Assembly: GCF_016808095.1 (NCBI RefSeq)
Contig: NC_068976.1
Span: 11,999,001-12,063,000 of the forward strand
DNA: 64,000 bases
Source of the DNA: Vigna angularis
Taxonomy: Eukaryota; Streptophyta; Magnoliopsida; Fabales; Fabaceae
Reading direction: 5' to 3'
Positions within the stretch are counted from its first letter, which is position 1; the number at the start of each line of letters is the position of its first letter. Positions 37,001 to 50,000 of the stretch are shown piece by piece. The translations under genes were made by a program, and so were the position numbers. The notes beneath the pieces are model-generated. The model saw only the letters and a list, made by a program, of their open reading frames with translations, ran no database searches and was not told where the DNA came from.

Positions 37001-38734
37001 CAACAACAGTGGTTGCCAAAGTTCTTAGGATATGACTTTGAGATACAATATAAAGCTGGGAAGGACAATATTCTATCAGATGCTTTATCAAGAAGTTTTT
37101 TCATGGCTTGGTCCGAGCCACATTGTGTATGGCTTCAACAGTTGATGGAGCTTACAAAAACAGATTCGAAATTGTCTAACTTGTATAACCAATGTATTCA
37201 AGGTCAAGGTCCCAATTCCGAATATTCTGCCAAGGATGGTATTCTTTTTTGGAAGGGTCGTATCTTGGTGCCTAATAATTCCATGCTTATTAACCAAATC
37301 CTGCAAGAGTTTCATAATTCTAAGATTGGAGGGCATGCAGGTATCACCAAGACAGCTAGCAGAATTGGAAATCAATTCCATTGGCCTAATATGCAACAGG
37401 ACATTCGCAAATTTGTCAATGAATGTGTGGTTTGTCAACAAGCAAAGGTGGATCACGCTTTACCTAAAGGGCTACTGCAACCGTTGCCTATTCCTCAACA
37501 AGTTTGGGAGGACATTGCAATGGATTTTATCACCTACCTTCCAGCTGTTACGGGGTATACAACAATCATGGTGGTGATTGATAAATTGTCCAAGTTTGCT
37601 TATTTCATTCCCTTAAAGTCAGATTTTTCCAGCAAATCTGTTGCCGAAGCATTTATTGCTCAAGTGGTAAAGATCCATGGAATTCCCAAATCCATTGTAT
37701 CTGATAGGGATAGAGTTTTTATTAGCTCCTTTTGGCAACACTTGTTTAAATCTCAAGGAACAACTTTAGCCATGGGATCCGCGTATCATCCTCAATCCGA
37801 TGGTCAAACGGAGAATCTTAATAAGACATTAGAAATGTATTTGAGGTGCTATGTGTATGAGAATCCTAAGTCTTGGATGAATATGCTGCCTTGGGCCCAA
37901 TATTGGTATAATACGTCTTTTCATCACAGCTTAGGAATGACTCCCTTTCAAGCAGTGTTTGGACGATTTCCTCCGCAACTTGCACGATATGACCAAAATT
38001 AGAAGGATCCCCTGTCAGTCCGAGAAGCTTTGATAGCCAGAGATAAAATCATTTCACAGTTAAAGGATAATTTATTGAAGTCTCAACATTATATGAAACA
38101 ACAAGCAGATAAAAAGAGGAGAGACTTTCACCTACAAGTAGGAGATCTTGCTTTAGTCAAACTGCAACCATACAGGCAACAATCTCTGGCCTTTCGTAAA
38201 AATCATAAATTGGGATTAAAGTTTTTTGGACCCTTTCAGGTGATTGAAAAGATAGGGTCAGTTGCTTACAAACTCCAGTTGCCGGACACAGCAAAAATTC
38301 ACCCAGTGTTCCATATTTCCTTACTTAAGAAGTTCCAAGGTAGTCCACCACAACCATATCTTCCTCTGCCATTAACTACCTCTGAGTTTGGCCCCACTGT
38401 GCAACCTTGGAAAGTATTGAAGTGTAGGGTGATAACAAGAAACCAGCAGAAGGTGTCACAGATATTACTGCAATGGGACATTTTAGAGCCTAAAGAAGCT
38501 AGTTGGGAAGATGTGGAGGAGGTGAAAGAAGCTTATCCCTTGTTCAACCTTGAGGACAAGGTTGTTTTTGATGAAGAGGGTAATGTAACATGCTTAAAAG
38601 AACAGGGGCATAAAGGGGAATGCACAAATAAAATAAACACGGGGAAAGAGATGGCAGAGAATGCATGCAGCAAAACCGTTAGGAGAAGCACACGTCACAG
38701 GAAGAGAAATCAGTATTTGGAGGATTTCATTTGA
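34088..38734 (+). pseudogene. gag-pol: gag-pol polyprotein with two internal TAG codons
   Basis: One continuous reading frame of 1549 codons (counting the two stops) starts at MAEATRLKDLQ and is interrupted only by TAG at 34511-34513 (codon 142, in Gag) and 38000-38002 (codon 1305, after the integrase core). Visible parts: N-terminal coiled coil (about 1-75), Gag, CCHC-like knuckle from Cys319, aspartic protease LIDGGSSD (Asp403), RT with FFDDIL (Asp747/748), RNase H ETDAS (Asp893), integrase zinc-binding region (GGHAG near 1083) and DDE triad Asp1146, Asp1206, Glu1242 (35 residues between the last two). A chromodomain-like tail lies at about 1440-1495. The last ~38 codons lie inside the 3' LTR. 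There are no frameshifts. Whether the stops are mutations or tolerated by readthrough cannot be decided here. Confidence 0.93.
38612..38620 (+). other. polypurine tract
   Basis: AAAGGGGAA immediately precedes TG, the expected 5' end of the 3' LTR. It primes plus-strand synthesis in LTR elements. Confidence 0.7.
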
Positions 38735-38999
38735 CGGAGGACACATGTTTTTCTGGTATGAATCTTTCTCTCATCTTCTAGACTCTCTGAACATCCCTCT
38801 GCTATTCTCTGCTCACTCTGAAATAATTCTCTGCATCAGGTTGGATCATTACGCTTCCAGATCAGCCATCACCGACCCATTCCATTATTCTATTACTATT
38901 GCATTGTTGTTGTTTGGTTGTAATAGAATAGAAACTTCACTGTTATATATATACACTCTGCTATACAGTTTTACAATAAAAAGAATTACATGCGTTTCA
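38621..38999 (+). repeat. 3' LTR, complete (379 bp)
   Basis: Begins TGCACAAATAAAA after the polypurine tract and ends TTTCA, giving canonical TG...CA. From 38634 it matches 33701-34066 with five substitutions. TATATATATA at 38944-38953 and AATAAA at 38975-38980. Confidence 0.92.
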
Positions 39000-39075
39000 G
39001 TTTCTTTCACAAGATTATTACTAGTGTCAGAAGCTAGACAGCATGTTGAAGTTTAAAGTAATGTTTAATATATGA
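39000..39075. repeat. 76-bp direct repeat flanking retrotransposon, right copy
   Basis: Second copy of 33625-33700, beginning immediately after the 3' LTR terminal CA. Confidence 0.95.
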
Positions 39076-39079
39076 TTTT

Positions 39080-40703
39080 TATTAAAAAAAATTAATGAAA
39101 TCTAAATCTCGGTGGTATTAGTATATTATAATTAATAATTATATGCTTCCAAATTATTTAAAAAATGTGTAAAATTTATTTACTTATTTTAATGGTGTTA
39201 ATGCTAAATATATAATTAATTAGTTTATCTATATGTCAGTTTCCTATTCAGAACTTTTGTTAATAAATATGTAAACGAGTGCAAATATAGTAGTGGAAAT
39301 GATTTAATTTATCTCTACAGAACATCCACAGTCATTCATATCAATATGACGAAGTCAACATCAAAGTCTATTATACAAACAATATTATTTTGTTATTAAT
39401 TAACTTATCACATCATCAATCAACTAACGACAACAAACTATAACTAATGTTTTCACTAAATGTGAAAAAACAGTAAAATAAGAAATGAAAATGTGAGGGA
39501 AAAAATCATGGCAAAGACTACAAAATGATAGAATAATTGTTTGAATTTGCAACTAAACCCAAGTGGGGTTAATGCCTTTCCAATTTTGTGTAAATTGCTT
39601 TTGTAATGATTAACAATTTATATTCTTAAAATATATATAATAATTAAAAAAGTTTAAAAATAAAAAATATTTTTATTAATCGTTTAGAAGAACGAGTTAC
39701 TAGGAGCACTAGTACAAAGATATATTTCTATATGGACCTTGTTGATAACAAGAATCATAGAAAGTGACATGATAATGTTTAATGATTTAGAAAACCATTT
39801 TTGCATTGATTGTAAAAATTATAATAGTGTAAAATTTAACTAATATTATTGTGAAAGATTTTTCTTATTGAATAACCCTGACCAACATAAAGATTTCAAG
39901 TGCCTTTGCAGATCGGGCATTATAGAAATATCTCTTGAAATAAAGGTTGAAGATGTTATTGTTTTATCGTTATAAAAAAAATGAGGACAAATATAAACAT
40001 AAATGCAACCATGTAACATCGTCACCAGAATGATGTTTTTAGAATGACAAAATCAATTTATCAAGCACTCTCTAAAAAAGTTAAAAGACATAAAAAAAAA
40101 GTATTTCTATCAAAAAGATATAAAAGTTATTTGTTATAGTCTTAAATGAATTTTTGTAAATACTTTGGATAGAAATTTTCATAATTTTCAAGAAATTTAA
40201 ATATAGGGGATTTTAGTTGATTTTATTTTAAACTCTTTTATTTTAAAAGTAATTTACGTAGATAAAGTAGTTCAAATTTATTGAGTTTTGAATTTTTTAT
40301 TCTAATAAATTATTTACAATTATTATCAATTGGTGATTTTTTCAATAGGTCGAAATTAATCTTTTGACTAAATTCTATAAGATTTTATCAATTAAGGCCA
40401 ATAAAGATTTTTCTTCATATGTTGTCTTTTTCTACATCAAAACATAATAATAAAACATGATAAATAAAAAAGCCTTATCAGTCTATAACCAAAAATTAAT
40501 AATATATTTATTTTAAATACATGACTTTTTTTAAGTATTTATGTTTAATTAATTTTAATCTTATAAAAAATAACAAAACATAAATTAATAATGCAATAAA
40601 TTAAAAAATTATTTTTAGTTAAAATATCAATATAACATTTATACGAATAATAATAAATTTTCTCTCAATTTCAGAAAAAATAATATTATTCTATTTTGAA
40701 AAA

Positions 40704-40768
<65 letters not shown>

Positions 40769-41440
40769 TATATACTAAATTGTGTCACCAAAACTTAACA
40801 CTCCACAACAAAATTTTTATAAAAAAATTTAAAAAATTATTAATTTTTTTGAAAAAATATCAATATTAGCGTGTGACATGCACGTAACGTTATTAGTATT
40901 TCTTTTTTATCAAAAAAATAGAAACTAATAAGATATTTTTCAAAAATTAAAAAAAAATTGAAACTTTTTTAAAAATAAAAATAATTTAAACACTCCCAAG
41001 GTGACCATCCTATTAATGAATTCTACTAATATTTTATTATACCCACAATAATCTATTCTATGTTGGAAACTAATATTTTAAGTTGTGATACTCATTTTCT
41101 ACATTCATCATCTATACAAAAATCAAAACAGAGCAATAAAATCTATTGTATACATTCCATGTCGAATAAAATTAATTTGATTTTTTAACTAAATTTAATC
41201 TTGCATCAATAAATTTAGTTATTAAACACTCGGGTTACTGAATTTTATACACGAAATGTTTCTTTTTGAAACATGTTTAGGTATTTATTAGTTAAAACAT
41301 TGCATGAAAAGATTCTAAATTAATAATTTGTACTTATACACATATTTTCATTGTAATTGTGATAGATTATATATAAATATATAATATACCAGTTCATATT
41401 TTTAATATAAGAGAACAGTTAGAATAAGACTGTAAATAAA
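39080..41440. other. AT-rich intergenic DNA
   Basis: No coding frame. Includes a long (TA)n tract at about 40707-40774 and scattered homopolymers. Confidence 0.5.
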
Positions 41441-41449
41441 GTATTAAGG

Positions 41450-43870
41450 TTACAGTCATCTCAAAACAGAAGTCATAGTTTAAAATTTAAACTCATTAGA
41501 GTAATTCAAAATGAGCAGAAGCCTATGGATCCTAACTAGGCTAAGCAGCGGTGTCATCACCATCCAGGGCCTACTCCAGGGGTACCTCATCCACCTTTGC
41601 TCACATCCAAGTGGATGATCATTACAACAGAAACACAATACAAACAACAGACAAACACAAGCAGAAGGGTGAGCTAGATATACAAAAATCATGTTATAAC
41701 AATCACACCCAACATGCAAGTTTAATTCATATATACTGGGTCACTTAACACAACTTGTTACACTTTAAACTTGACTCGTCCGGACTTAGAATGATTGTCA
41801 AGCTATGGCGGGTCATGCACTCGTGGTGGCCTCTACTGCTTTGCAAAGCCATTGCCAATGAGTTTCACCCTACCACACTCACGAGGTTAGTCCGTTATCA
41901 CTCACATTGGGCCATACTGGAAGCACCCAAGACTAGGACCTCCTGCTACTACTCACGACATGGTTCAATCCTCTCTACTTGAGAATGATTGATCATTGTA
42001 GTTTCAGGATAACCCCTAAGACTGAGCTTCCATGCAAATCATTCTAAAACACACCAAGGGCACCACCATGGATCTTCTCCTTGAAGATCATGGAATTACG
42101 TCCAATAACATAGGGCACCACCATGTAACCTCCCTTTAAGATCCATGGAATTACGTCCATCAACCATACTTTTAAAACCACATACTTTGAAAAACCAATC
42201 ATACCTTTGAATCACATACACTTTCACTTTAACAATATACAACATGTTTGAATCCCATCATACAATACAATCTGCTCCAACACATACTTCACAAACCATA
42301 CAACATTCAACTCTATGTGAAACAATACAAAAGAGAAGATAGAGAATAAAATCCTGAATGTCTCGCACAACGCACCCCTTCGCACAGCGAGACTAAGAGC
42401 TTTTCGCACAGTGCACACTACTCACAGGACGAATTAACTCACAAAGGTACCAGGCCTCAAATCTCTCGCATAGCTCACCCCGATCGCTATGCGAGAGCCT
42501 AGACAAAGAGTACCCCTCCCAAAGCCTCGCTATGCGCCCAATCTCGGCTTTCGAATTAATATGGCAGTGACTCCAGGCCACCACCAGTCGCACAACGACT
42601 AGATTCGCTATGCGAATCACCAGACAGAGAGCAGCACCCTCCAGCCATTCGCACAGCGCACCAGCTCGCACAGCGAATGACCCAGACAGTGAACACTCTC
42701 TACAAGGACTCGTTATGCGAGACAACTTGCATATCGACTCTCCATCATCTGCAGAACGCAAATTCTGCAGAATCATGCACTCACACCAGCCCTTACCATT
42801 TCTAAGCCATTTCTCCAATTTCTAACACCCTTAATTCATGTTTTACACCTAATTAAACTTATCTAGATGTTCCTAATCCTTCCTACTACACTTCTAAAGG
42901 GATTACACTCAACTTTTACTCCTCAACATCAATTTCCACAACTTGAAGATCCCAAACCCCATTCCACCAATTTGCACTGATTTGGATCACTTTGGTCACT
43001 TTAACAAGTCACAATACACTTGCTAAGACTGCCCCAACATACCACAAGATCCTTAGACCACTAACTCTCAAATTCACTATCCCACTTCTTCTAAAATAAC
43101 CTAAAACACTATCAAATTCCCTCAACATACACCTAAGCTCTCACAGCAGATTCCTTCATCTAAAATACTCAATTTCAGTTACACATCAAATCCCAATCAA
43201 TTCACAAGCATCAGTTCACAGATTCACAGATGCACATTCCAATACATATCATTCCATCTACTCAAAACTTAACATGCAAACCAAGCAGTAGAAATAATAC
43301 ATAACTCAGTATATACACATACATGCAACTAATTATAAAGAAGTATTTCTAGCTCCCCTTACCTCAGAGTTGAACTGCCCAGCTCACAAGAATGTTTCTC
43401 TACAATACCTAACACAGCAAGGACCCAACCAAACCCTACAAACCACCACATTGATGGTAGAAAACAACTCTTAGAGCTAGAATTTGACAGAGATTTGAAG
43501 AAATGTGTTTCTAGTTACATGTAACCAGTAGAGTCGAATGTCCTAGGTTCCAAGGCAACGGAGGAGAAAGGAAGAACTACTTACCGGTGAGAAGGAAGAA
43601 AGTGATCGGTTCAAAATGGAGCCCTCTACGATGGGAACGCTCAAACACCACCTTATCAACAATCCGATGGCTCAATAAGAAGAGATTGAAGAGAGAAGGC
43701 AGAGATATGGTAGAGAGAAGACAGAGAAAATCTGAAAACTGAGTTCTAGAGAGAGAATGAGGTTTGGTTAATGAACCAGGATGTCTGAAATGTGCTTTTA
43801 AATGAAAAATTTATGGTCTCATTAACTTAATTACCCTATTAACTTTCTAATTCATTTTCAGGTTCTTACA
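41450..43870 (-). repeat. large LTR relic of a gypsy-type retrotransposon, inverted
   Basis: On the minus strand it begins TGTAAGAACCTGAAAATG at 43870, a typical 5' LTR start. Near the other end it carries GGCCCTGGATGGTGATGACA and GCTTAGCCTAGTTAGGA, phrases I associate with legume gypsy LTRs. The interior has many TCGCACAGCG and CGCTATGCGA words (42360-42740). The outer 3' end and a TSD could not be found, so it is a truncated or degraded solo LTR. Open frames within are not proteins. Confidence 0.55.
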
Positions 43871-43879
43871 TTCGTTCCT

Positions 43880-45270
43880 TGCAATATTAAAATAATATAC
43901 AATAATAAAATAATTACAATAAATATTTATATTTTTATTCATTTCCATTATGAATATTATGATAAGTTATTGAAATATAGATACTAGTATATATAAATTA
44001 CTTATAAGAAACAGTCTTCTGTCACCATACTTGTTAAATACAACAATGCATAACTATAAATAATTGCCTAATTTATTTAAAATCTGGCATATAATCACGA
44101 AATAAATATTAAAGTATTTAATAATTCAATAATATAATTAATAATTTAATAATGCATTTACATATAATAGAGTTTCTCCTTTTTCGCACACAAAACAGAC
44201 ATATTTACAAATATTATTATTAATAAATTTAAAAAATATAGTTATAAAATGTTATTTTACTTGTTCATTTTTAACAATGTTATTTTCCAACTGTCATAAC
44301 TTCCTTGTATCCTTAAATGTGGCCCTAAAATTGACCCAACCCAAACACCAACAATTGGTCTAAGCCACGTGACTATAAACAAGAAATAAATGGTCCACAA
44401 ACAAGATGATGACCAACAACTTTTTACCCTAAAATCAAGAACAATAGGAAGCCAACACACGCATCTATCTTTCTATCATCATCTTCTTCAACCACCGGTT
44501 CAGATTCCTCTACAATTCTATTTCCTTTTCCTATTTTAATCTTCTTAATCAAATAAATACTACCAATGTTCTCAACCTTACTAGATAATCTAATTTCTCT
44601 CTAAAACTATACAAACTAGTATAATTTTTTCTTCATTACAACAAAATATGTTGTTGTTTTACAAATTAGAAACAATTATACTAAAATCATATAAAACTAA
44701 TATAAATAGAAACTATTTTCCCTGCATGTTTATTACAAAAGTAACTCATTTAAAATTGTTAATCATAATTATGTGTTAATTAATTACTTTTAAATGTATT
44801 TTCAGATTACTATAAAACAGCTTAATGAACTTAATGTTATATTTACTCTTAGCGTTCATCTCTTAACAAAAGACAATGATGTCTTTTCTTTATATTATAT
44901 ATTATATGACCAATGACTCAACAAGGTACTAGTCGGTTCTTTTTCTATTTTTCATTTTTAATTTTGTTTTTTACTAGAAAATCAAAAACCTCATAAAAAT
45001 TTTCTGATGGGTCTCCTCTCCCAACTCAAAAGCTGATAAAAAAAAATATCCTTTTGATTGAAGTGTGTTTTGGTTATTTTAGGTTTTGTTATTTGATGAA
45101 TCTGATCATCTCTTCTTGACAGGAACAATAACTGTCTACTTCTATTCACGGTTTCAGTAGTTGTTGTTGTCCTTGTTCTTTGGATCTTCAATCATTCTTT
45201 TTTTTTTTGGATCACATCATCTTTGAAGAGACCATTAACAACCTTCAGTTTATGCTTCAATCATATATTT
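43880..45270. other. intergenic DNA upstream of UBP22-like gene
   Basis: AT-rich without a convincing frame. The final few hundred bases presumably form the promoter and 5' UTR of the ubiquitin protease gene. Confidence 0.4.
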
Positions 45271-45310
45271 TTATTTTTTGTTTTTTATTGTGTTTTTAAA
45301 CCAAGAAGTA

Positions 45311-47862
45311 ATGGAAATGTTCTTAAGAAACCCTTTATACACAAACCCAGAACCTTGTCAGCACCTTGCTGAGTACAAGCTCAAACATGGTTTCAATGGC
45401 TACAAAGCCATCCAAAAGCTCCTTGTGACATCCCCTATTGGGAAAACCAGTGTGAAGAAACCCAAGGCGGTACCCAGATGCAGTTTCTGTAATGGCTGTG
45501 AAGGGCGGTTCTATTTGTGTCTGATTTGCTCTTCATTCTCATGTTTGGATCACACCATTTTGCACTCTCAGTCAGAAATTGGCCATGCTGTTTTTGTGGA
45601 CATTGAAAGGGCTGAACTTTATTGTGGGGTGTGCTGTGATCAGTTGTATGACCCTGATTTTGATCGAGTTGTGATGTCTAAGCACTCAATGGGGTTGACA
45701 AGTGGTGCCACTGGGAATGAAAGCATTGGGCAGAGGTTGATCAAGAGGAGGAGATTGATTTCTGGGGTTGGGTTGAATTTTCAGAAATCTAAGTGTGGAG
45801 TTTCCACCAAGGATATGAGAGCTAAATCATGTTATCCTATGGGGTTGAGGGGATTGAACAATCTGGGTAGCACGTGTTTCATGAATTCTGTGCTCCAAGT
45901 GTTGCTTCATGCTCCTCCTGTCAGGGAGTATTTCCTTAGTGGTGGACACAGATTGGAAGCTTGTCATCGTAGAAGAACCACAGATCTGATGTGTTTGCTT
46001 TGTGAAGTCAATGCTATTTTTTCAGCTGTGTACTCCGGGGATCAGAATCCATATACTCCTGCTCAGTTTCTATACAGGTCTGATACTGCTCATACTCATG
46101 CTCTTGGGTTTTAGGTTTGTCTAATGAAAATAGTGACTGACATTTATCAGCGGATCTAATGATCTGCTTCAGTATGCTTTTAAATGTTCCTGAAAGAAAA
46201 ACTGATTGAGTTACTGATTTGGTGTTCTCTGATAGTTGTTATGAGATATCTCATAGTGAATGGTATCTTTGAGAATTTGGTCTTTGATAAAATCTATTGA
46301 CATTGTGTGATCCATGTGACCTCGTCTAGTGGGATAAAGCTTGTCATTGTTGAGTTTTCCGATATTCAATCAGTAAGCTTAGAAAAGAGGAAATTTATTG
46401 ATTCCCTGAGCCTGACATTTAGAATTATGAAAATATTCAATTTGGTCTGACTAAAGTAGCAAAAGTAGCAACTTCTACTGTGAAGGTTTCTGTGAAGAAA
46501 GCAAGCATGTTTTTTGAGCACTTATGTTATCAGACAGCTCTAACTTGATTTGATGCTTATGTTCGAAGTTGATTATGTCTTTGTATGAAGCTAGTTGCAA
46601 TTTAGATGGAGCAATGCCAGTTAAAACCGAAAAATTTTATCACTTTGGATTTGCACCCATTGTGTTGCTTTGGTGATCAAATTCTTGTTTCTTTCGAATG
46701 GTGAAACTTTTTGTTTTTGTTTCAAGCTGGTGGCAGCATTCAGCAAATTTAGCGAGTTATGAACAGCAGGATGCTCACGAGTTTTTCATTTCGATGTTAG
46801 ATGCAATCCATGAGAAAGAGGGCAAATCAAGAAATGGAAGCAAAGGTAATTGTTGCTGGTATCATAATGATGTACTTTGTCTAAATAATAATAATAGTTA
46901 AAGTAATATTGGTGTAACTGGCTAGGAAGAATGTTGTTTCTGTGAACACATAACAGCTTTAATACCGAAGATTCATTCTGAAAATTATGCTGTCTGGGAA
47001 ACATTGTAACTGAGAAAATCTAGACTTGTTACATTACTCAATTGTTGTTTTTCAAACGTATGATGCATGATTGTTGTTTTATACAGGTAACGAAGACTGT
47101 CAATGCATTGCTCATAGGGTGTTCTATGGGTTATTGAGATCAGATGTTACGTGCATGACCTGTGGATTCACCTCAACAACCTATGATCCTTGTGTTGACA
47201 TTTCACTTAACTTGAACACCAGTGTCTCTTCAACAGAAAAGGGTAAAAAGCTTAACAAACGGAATGACGATGGAAGTCTGTCTACACTTTCAGGTTGTTT
47301 AGATTTGTTCACAAGGCCAGAGAAGTTGGGGTCAGACCAGAAACTTTACTGCCAGAATTGTCAGGAAAAGCAAGACTCTTTGAAGCAAATGTCCATTAGA
47401 AAGCTTCCATTAGTACTTAGTTTACATGTGAAACGATTTGAGCACTCTTTAGTCAAAAAGTCTTCAAGAAAAATAGACCGCTACCTACACTTCCCATTTT
47501 CCTTAGACTTGTCTCCATATTTGTCCTCCTCAATCCTCAGAGCCAGATATGGAAATAGAATTTATTCTTTTGGGGGTGATGAATCAGATATGTTTTCTGA
47601 GTTTGAAATTTTTGCTGTGGTGACTCATTCGGGTACGCTTGAATCCGGCCATTATGTTTCGTTCGTGCGTATAAGGAATCAATGGTACAAATGTGATGAT
47701 GCTTGGATAACTGAGGTTGATGAAGCTACAGTTAGAGCTTCACAGTGTTACATGATTTTCTATGCTCAGAAAACTTTGTACAATAAAGCAAATGAAGACC
47801 AGAGTCACGCTCCAAATTCCCCTGGAAGAGAGCTATATTTTCCTATTGCTGGTTGTTGCTAG
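45311..47862 (+). CDS. UBP22: ubiquitin carboxyl-terminal hydrolase, UBP22-like
   Basis: Three exons, 45311-46077, 46727-46845 and 47087-47862, with GT-AG introns and matching phases, give 553 aa. An N-terminal ZnF-UBP domain (about residues 57-115) contains CSFCNGCEGRF, CLICSSFSCLDH and CGVCCDQLYD. The USP fold follows: catalytic Cys189 in LNNLGSTCFMNS, a YEQQDAHEFF block across exon 2, CxxC zinc ligands (CMTCGF, CQNCQEK), catalytic His484 in SGHYVSF and Asp499/500 in KCDDAW. Arabidopsis UBP22 and yeast Ubp8 are the H2B deubiquitinase of the SAGA module, so a nuclear chromatin role is inferred. The start at 45311 (MEMFLRNP) is chosen over an upstream in-frame ATG at 45278 whose residues look like leader sequence. 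Confidence 0.93.
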
Positions 47863-47869
47863 AGAGGAG

Positions 47870-49995
47870 GATTATAAAGTGAGTACTTGTCATTCAAAGA
47901 GTGGAATATAAGGTGCTTGTGGCGATGAAAGCCAGCTTGATGTTGAGTGAAGGAATTTATTTCTCTTCAAATTTCCCCTCAGGTTTGTAGAATCACAGAT
48001 CATAGTTAACAAGACGGATTTGCAATATGCATCTCAGATGTTTGGACTGCTAAAATGCAGATATGGGAATGAGATGCCAGGTTGCTAATTTGATTCTAAT
48101 TGAATATTTGCATGTGGTAATGTCATTAGCAGTTTTGCAACAAAGATCAAGGAGCCAGAAGTGACTCAACTCCTTCACAACTTTTCAAACTATGCTTACT
48201 CAAATTCTTTAATTGCAGGTAGTCATGTACATAACCCTTTTCAATTGATGCTAACAAAAGTTGTTCAACAACCATTGTTATTCTCCTGTCACCACCAAGT
48301 GAAGTGTGGAGCAAAAGAAAGTTAAAGGGAAAAAAGAGACTATGTTGATGACTGTTTCTAATTCCCGTGTCTAACAAGGACACTGTAATAACACTCATGA
48401 CAAATTTTCACATGCCATTATGTCTGCTTTGTTGTTAGAGCGCAGATTACTTAATTGGATTGCTTATGTGGTGCACAATAGACGGGTTTTGTTGAAGGCA
48501 AGTTTATTCTTTTAAAGCTGATTTGAGGAATATTGCTGTTCCAACTTGAAGTTATGTTTGCTGGCTGAGAGAAAAATGCTGCTATATGATTAACAGTATC
48601 TTATATTGAAGTCAAGAAAATAGTCAATTGGTAATTGAAGGACAACATGTCACTATATTCATATATTTTTTACAAGTTTAAAGATTAGAAAACATGCAAG
48701 ATAAATTTGGAATCAAAGGGTGAAAATGGATTTCTCTTTATCAGACTCCAGAATTTTTATCATCTGTCTGTATCTGATATTATATAGAGTTTAATTTCTA
48801 TATATTAAGATTATTTATGAAAGTTCAGAACCTGCCATCTGCTTAGTAATAGTTGTTTGGATGTGGTTACACATAGTAAATGATCTATATTTTTGCAGTA
48901 GCCATTATGTTGCAGTTAAAATTGGGAGATAAAAGGACAGGTGTTATAATAATAATGAAAGTGGCAAGTATTACAGAATTAAAAAAAAAACTGGTTACTT
49001 CAAATGGGGCCTCCTAAAGCATAAAGAAGAGAAAAGATGTATAAAGGTTAATATGAAGATGCTTAAAGATGAAGAAACGGTGAATTAAAAGGAAAAGCAA
49101 TGCTAGTCTTCTATAGACAGATACTTGATAGCAGGGGAGGGTTCAAGACTGATACACTTTTTTATTTTTTCTATGTATGATTTGATCTAATGATGGCCCT
49201 CCAACTTTGGAACTATTCATCATTGAATGTCCTTCACCATTATTACTTCCACTTCTTGTTCTATAGTAAAAAAAGTACAACAAATCGAAAAGATGAGGAT
49301 TTTGGGACATAGAAAAGCAGGGTAAAACAGGATCTCAATATAAAATTAGCAAATAAGAAAAAGAGATTCTATGTATGCTAAAATTAAGAGAGAATATTTC
49401 AAGAAAACACAATGAAATACAAATTGAAACTATGTTATATAATTTCTTGTGTATAAGAATGGAGCTTTCTAGAACATAGGATTAAACATGATGTTTTTTA
49501 AAATAACAATTTGTATGGATTCCCTATTTCTTCTAATGTACTGATGCTTACTCAGTATCATGAGAAGCATTTTAACTTGCAACAACTTGGCCATAAAATA
49601 ACTATGATTATTAATAACATGAGACAGTCCTTGGAAAAAGAGATTAGAAAAAGGGGGAACCAAGTTAGGTGAACTACTTCTTAATGAGCAATGACCTAAC
49701 GAAGTTAAAACTTTTATTTATTTTTTTCTTCATAGTTTTAGTTGTCTTATCTAAAATAAAACATGAGATAAGATTAGATACTAAATATAATGAATATGTC
49801 AATACCTAACATAAAACTATTCTACTTTGTTATTTTTATATCAAATGTAAAAAAAAATCCTATCTAATTCGAGTAAAATACATATATATTTTTATTTTAT
49901 CTTAGAAAATCAGAGTCTTAGTTCCTGAGTAAAATTTTCGTTACTGTACGAAGCCCAATACTATCTGCATTCATTTGGATTCAGTATTGTCGTAC
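47870..49995. other. 3' UTR and intergenic DNA
   Basis: The first several hundred bases are probably the UBP22-like 3' UTR. The rest is AT-rich with no coding frame or bounded repeat. Confidence 0.4.
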
Positions 49996-50000
49996 ATATT

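Larger units (their letters stand above)
33701..38999 (+). mobile_element. Ty3/gypsy chromovirus-type LTR retrotransposon
   Basis: The order is 5' LTR (33701-34066), candidate primer-binding region from 34067, gag-pol (34088-38734), polypurine tract, 3' LTR (38621-38999). Gene order Gag-protease-RT-RNaseH-integrase with a chromodomain-like tail identifies a Ty3/gypsy chromovirus. The LTRs differ at five positions over the shared 366 bp with no indels, so the copy is young. The insertion is odd: it is bordered by a 76-bp direct repeat rather than ~5 bp, and the 5' LTR lacks the first 13 bp present in the 3' LTR. Two TAG codons break the polyprotein, so it is probably non-autonomous now. Confidence 0.95.

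Noticed and set aside
42393..42825. Open frames on both strands in the LTR relic
   Set aside because: They follow repeated TCGCACAGCG words in an LTR, with no protein family resemblance.
45278..45310. Upstream in-frame ATG of the UBP22-like gene
   Set aside because: The extra residues MFFIVFLNQEV look like translated leader. The 45311 start gives a length close to the known family.
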